Assembly: GCA_900544875.1 (NCBI GenBank)
Contig: UQWS01000001.1
Span: 124,001-188,000, forward strand
Direction of reading: 5' to 3'
From: an uncultured Collinsella sp.
Lineage (GTDB): Bacteria > Actinomycetota > Coriobacteriia > Coriobacteriales > Coriobacteriaceae
DNA: 64,000 nucleotides
Numbering within the stretch: position 1 is the first letter of the stretch; the number at the start of each line of letters is the position of its first letter. Shown piece after piece: positions 61,425 through 64,000 of this stretch. Both the position numbers and the translations under genes were made by a program. The notes under the pieces are model-generated. The model was not told the DNA's origin. It worked only from the letters and a program-made list of their open reading frames with translations, and searched no databases.

Positions 61425-62495
61425 TCAGCGCCCATACCACTGGCATCTCCACTCCTCAGCCAATTCAACCTGCCGAGGAATACCCGCCAGCCTCATTTTC
61501 TCGATCAGCTTCCCCGGATTCTTGAGCTCATCAAACGTAAACCGAAGCACCTTATGCCCGAGCATTGTCAGATGAGATTCCCGCTGACGCTCTGCCACGA
61601 ATGGGTCAGCCGACTCCCGACCCTCGCCGCTCTGCAAGGTGTACTTCCCCTTTCCGTCGAGCTCGCCGATGACACACGTCCCGTCCTCGAGCCGCCAAAA
61701 ATAGTCGACGCGAAACACCTGGCTCGGATCGAGTGGGTCGCGAAACTCCACCTGCAGCTCCGGAACCGGAAAGCCGTACGCAATAAAGAATGCTCGGAAC
61801 CGAGACTCGCCGCCGTTTTCAGACAGCCCGTCCGCATACGACGCAATCACCTGTGCCCTGCGATACCCTCGCCTGCCCTCGCAATCGGCGCGGAGGCGCT
61901 CGCACAAATCCCCACGTGATACGCCTTTCGCCCGCAGTGCAGAATCGGCAATCGCCAACCCGTAGGAGAACGGTGCACGCAGTAGGCAATCCTCCACCGT
62001 GCGCCAAAACGACGTCACCTGCACGCCGTCGACTTGTTCAAGTGCGCCCGCCGCCTGCGGACGCAACAGCCGACATCCTGCACTCAGCGGCATCGAGCAA
62101 CCTGTCTTAACAAGATATCGTGGCCCAAGCAGATCATTCGGCACCTCCAGACCCCACAAAAGTGCCGCGTCATAGCCCCAAAACGCCCAATCGGGATGAA
62201 ACTCCGCAAGCCCTTTGATGGCCCGCAGCGCTCGCTCCGTCGGCGTCAGCGCATCCCAATCATGTTGAAAGCAGAACAAATACGGCTCGGGTTCCGCGAT
62301 ATCGTCGGTTCCAACATGACGCCGCAGCCACATGAGCTCGGCATTGTCATGCGTTGCGAGCAGCGCACCTTGCTCGGTCGCCTCCGTGAGTCGCGCGAGC
62401 ATCCTATTCCGCGCCAACGTGTTGCGAGTCGTATGCTTGTGCTTGAAAACGGTATTAGACACTTCCATCACCACCACATCGGACAAATGGACCAT
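61425..62495 (-). CDS. AbiEi/DUF559-like protein
   Basis: A 356-residue protein. The N-terminal half looks like the AbiEi antitoxin C-terminal domain (WGYDAALLWGLEVP, VTSFWRTVEDCLLRAPFSYG). The last 140 residues look like a DUF559/Vsr-type nuclease fold with ESRFRAFF, VDYFWRLEDGTCVIGELDGKGKY and LRFTFDEL; the Asp, Glu and Lys of a PD-(D/E)XK site seem present. Actinobacterial proteins of this class are common and uncharacterised. No AbiEii toxin gene is adjacent. The ATG at 62495 has GGAGG eleven bases upstream. It is bracketed by 57 bp repeat clusters B and C. Confidence 0.7.
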   Translation of the reverse strand: MVHLSDVVVMEVSNTVFKHKHTTRNTLARNRMLARLTEATEQGALLATHDNAELMWLRRHVGTDDIAEPEPYLFCFQHDWDALTPTERALRAIKGLAEFHPDWAFWGYDAALLWGLEVPNDLLGPRYLVKTGCSMPLSAGCRLLRPQAAGALEQVDGVQVTSFWRTVEDCLLRAPFSYGLAIADSALRAKGVSRGDLCERLRADCEGRRGYRRAQVIASYADGLSENGGESRFRAFFIAYGFPVPELQVEFRDPLDPSQVFRVDYFWRLEDGTCVIGELDGKGKYTLQSGEGRESADPFVAERQRESHLTMLGHKVLRFTFDELKNPGKLIEKMRLAGIPRQVELAEEWRCQWYGR

Positions 62496-62521
62496 CGTCA
62501 CCGTTGCCTCCACCGACAAAC

Positions 62522-62739
62522 GTCTTGATCTGTAACAAGAAGAACGATTTTTGGACTGTAGATGTTACAGATTGAGAGATTCCCCCCAGCCAGGTGCCAA
62601 ACGTCTCGATCTGTAACAGTTAGACGTTCTCCAGGCCCCTAAACGTTACAGATTTAGACAAACCAGCGGCGCCCAAGCATTCGTCTCGATCTGTAACAGG
62701 TAGACCGGTGTTTTGCCCCCAAACGTTACAGATCGAGAC
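62522..62739. repeat. Inverted-repeat cluster C: three 57 bp units
   Basis: Units C1 62522-62578, C2 62603-62659 and C3 62683-62739, separated by 24 and 23 bp. C3 has perfect arms GTCTCGATCTGTAAC and complement. C1 (TCTTGATC with GATTGAGA) and C2 (CGATC with GATTTAG) carry two mismatches each, which are G-U-type pairs in RNA at all but one place. The cluster directly precedes the AbiEi-like gene. Confidence 0.95.
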
Positions 62740-62779
62740 AAAAAGGCAAAAGGCAAGGCAGGCGACAACTACCCATCCC

Positions 62780-63487
62780 CTACTCCCACTCCTGCTCGTA
62801 GATGTTGAGCGACTTTACGTACCGCCCCTGGGCGCCCATGATGTCGCGGACCAGACGCAAGAAGAAGCAGATGCACGAGGTGTCAAAGCCGTCCTGCAGG
62901 TCCTCCGGATGCACCGCACCCGGCCCATCGACCGCCGTATCGCTCAGCCGCGCGATGTCATACAGGTAGAGCTGTCCCGCCGTAAGCCAGACATCGTCGA
63001 CGCAGGCGAGGCGCACCGCAATCGCGCCGTCACTCCAGTGCTCCTTCTGCATGATATGCGAATCGTAGACATCAAAGCGATGATCGGTGCGCGTGTCCTT
63101 CAGCACGACCATGCCAGTCGCGGAATCCTTGTCCAAAATGCCAAAGCGCGAGAAATACTGCGTGTCACGCACCTGCTTAAGTCGCCCGAGCGAAGCAGGA
63201 GAAATTGACGCTGGCGGCTCGTCAACATACAGCTCCAACAGCGTCTTGCCGTGGTAATAGGGGCGCTCAAACAGCAGCCAATCGGTAAACGCCATGTTAT
63301 AGGCCATGATTTCGTTTTGAGAAGGTTCCTCGCAATAGCTCAGCCACGGATCGACGATAATCTCGAACTGCTCGCGCGCCGGCTCCAGAAATTGAAACTT
63401 CCGCATCATCCAAAAGTGAGCCATGTCGGCAATATCGTTGCCGACGGCCTCGGCCAGCTGTGCTCGGTCAAAAACTTGGTCAGTCAT
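62780..63487 (-). CDS. Conserved hypothetical protein, 235 residues
   Basis: I do not recognise a family. The protein is acidic, with aromatic-rich stretches (DMAHFWMMRKFQFLEP, DWLLFERPYYHGKTLLELYVDEP) and ends KSLNIYEQEWE. No signal peptide, membrane segment or metal motif is obvious. Base composition and codon use match the surrounding chromosome. ATG 63487 follows GAGGATGCC. It starts 48 bp right of repeat cluster C and is transcribed toward it. Confidence 0.65.
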   Translation of the reverse strand: MTDQVFDRAQLAEAVGNDIADMAHFWMMRKFQFLEPAREQFEIIVDPWLSYCEEPSQNEIMAYNMAFTDWLLFERPYYHGKTLLELYVDEPPASISPASLGRLKQVRDTQYFSRFGILDKDSATGMVVLKDTRTDHRFDVYDSHIMQKEHWSDGAIAVRLACVDDVWLTAGQLYLYDIARLSDTAVDGPGAVHPEDLQDGFDTSCICFFLRLVRDIMGAQGRYVKSLNIYEQEWE

Positions 63488-63840
63488 GGCATCCTCCTCA
63501 AACTGATGGACCTCAATTTGAGCTTACGAGGAGGGCGAGCAGCCGAGGCAAGCGCGGGCAAAATAAGCCTTCGACTGCAAACCAGATGCTGACCAAACAC
63601 TTGACGGGGCACTTGACCGAATGAGCGCACCGCAAAGAAACCGCAGGTAAACATAGACGGTCAACTCGCCCTTTTAAGCCAGATGCCCGCAGCCACCACA
63701 GAAACAACAGGTGACCACAGCCCAAGAAGTCGACAAATGAACACCCGTACGTCGACAAACGAGCAAATCGCTCGCAAAGAGTGTCCCCAACGACTAGACA
63801 AAAAATGACTAGTCATTGAGGACGTTCTTAAATGACTACT
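63488..63840. other. Intergenic region without a supported gene
   Basis: 353 bp between the hypothetical gene start and the GltD-like stop. One open frame of 81 codons on the minus strand lacks a ribosome site and looks accidental. A repeat occupies 63783-63823; nothing else is recognisable. Confidence 0.5.
63783..63823. repeat. Imperfect inverted repeat with an embedded perfect palindrome
   Basis: GTCCCCAACGACTAG and CTAGTCATTGAGGAC match at 13 of 15 positions around an 11-base centre. The right half also contains the perfect palindrome AATGACTAGTCATT (63804-63817). The GTCCCC/GGAC ends link it to the GGGGAC family. It may end the GltD-like transcript. Confidence 0.7.
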
Positions 63841-64000
63841 TTACAGCTCCAGCGCCTCGGCGACCTCGGCTGCGCAGGCCAGGGCATCGGCCATAGCACT
63901 CACCACGAGCGAGCTGCCGTTGCGGGCGTCACCGGCCACGTACACCGGTGCGGCATCCGCGGCGACGCCCTCCGTGCGAGCCGCGAGGTGCGAGCCCTCG
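63841..64000 (-). CDS. C-terminus of a GltD-like FAD/NAD(P) oxidoreductase (partial)
   Basis: The gene enters from the right edge. The 52 visible codons contain APVYVAGDARNGSSLVVSAM followed by ADALACAAEVAEALEL and a TAA stop. VxxAGDxxxGxSLVVxAxxxG is the C-terminal FAD-binding block of glutamate synthase small subunits and related flavoproteins. A glutamate synthase beta subunit is the best guess. The N-terminal part is outside the window. Confidence 0.7.
   Translation of the reverse strand, partial: EGSHLAARTEGVAADAAPVYVAGDARNGSSLVVSAMADALACAAEVAEALEL

Noticed and set aside
55687..62739. CRISPR array
   Set aside because: Repeats alternate orientation, each unit is itself a palindrome, arrays have only two or three units, and no cas gene is present.
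63513..63758. Possible 81-residue protein in the last intergenic region
   Set aside because: No ribosome site, unusual Cys/Leu/Arg composition and no neighbour link.

Overview
This 64 kb window reads as chromosome from a high-GC gut actinobacterium of the class Coriobacteriia, most likely Collinsella or a close relative. That placement is inference. It rests on a DnaE1-type polymerase with an intact PHP domain, Actinobacteria-like AddAB genes, PTS-based sugar uptake, an [FeFe]-hydrogenase, a superoxide reductase and strong AGGAGG ribosome sites. No rRNA, tRNA, prophage, insertion sequence or CRISPR-cas locus was seen.

Layout. 0-2.4 kb: first codons of a probable fhs, then ruvC-ruvA-ruvB on the minus strand behind a LexA-type box. 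2.5-12.4 kb (all minus): a NAD-synthetase-like protein that has lost both active sites, a class III-like superoxide reductase, a SWIM/SNF2 helicase and dnaE. 12.6-16.8 kb: a beta-glucoside operon (frame-shifted antiterminator, PTS IIBC, GH1 6-phospho-beta-glucosidase) with promoter, terminator and two antiterminator-type RNA elements. 17-24.3 kb: addB-addA and a TrpR-like regulator. 24.6-32 kb: YvlD-type membrane protein, Rrf2 regulator divergent from cysK, mnmA, a HipA-like kinase, an M42 peptidase, a 130 bp nested palindrome and an iron alcohol dehydrogenase.

32.1-37.5 kb is a markedly AT-rich island unlike its surroundings. It encodes a ribosomally synthesised peptide cluster: SPASM radical SAM maturase, a maturation protein, an acyl-carrier-related protein, a 59-residue Cys-rich precursor peptide, a small LURP-one-like protein and a convergent ABC exporter. 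37.5-43.4 kb: DUF1275 protein, YgiQ radical SAM protein, CPBP protease, an orphan RelB/DinJ antitoxin and a permease-ATPase fusion. 43.4-48.1 kb: the binding protein for that fusion, an [FeFe]-hydrogenase and a NuoF/GltD-like flavoprotein, apparently all one operon. 48.3-52.8 kb: an alpha-glucoside operon (IIA, LicT, IICB, GH4). 53-59 kb: DEAD-box helicase, then copA-copZ-csoR. 59-64 kb: small zinc-ribbon membrane protein, amidohydrolase, AbiEi/DUF559-like protein, an unknown protein and the C-terminal end of a GltD-like protein.

Two items stand out. The first is the peptide cluster with its short precursor gene. The second is a family of seven inverted-repeat units, each exactly 57 bp, in three clusters (55.7, 61.3 and 62.6 kb) at a regular 80-81 bp period; two of the clusters bracket the AbiEi-like gene. 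The two PTS operons probably share the single IIA protein. The CopA, CopZ and CsoR genes form a self-contained copper response.
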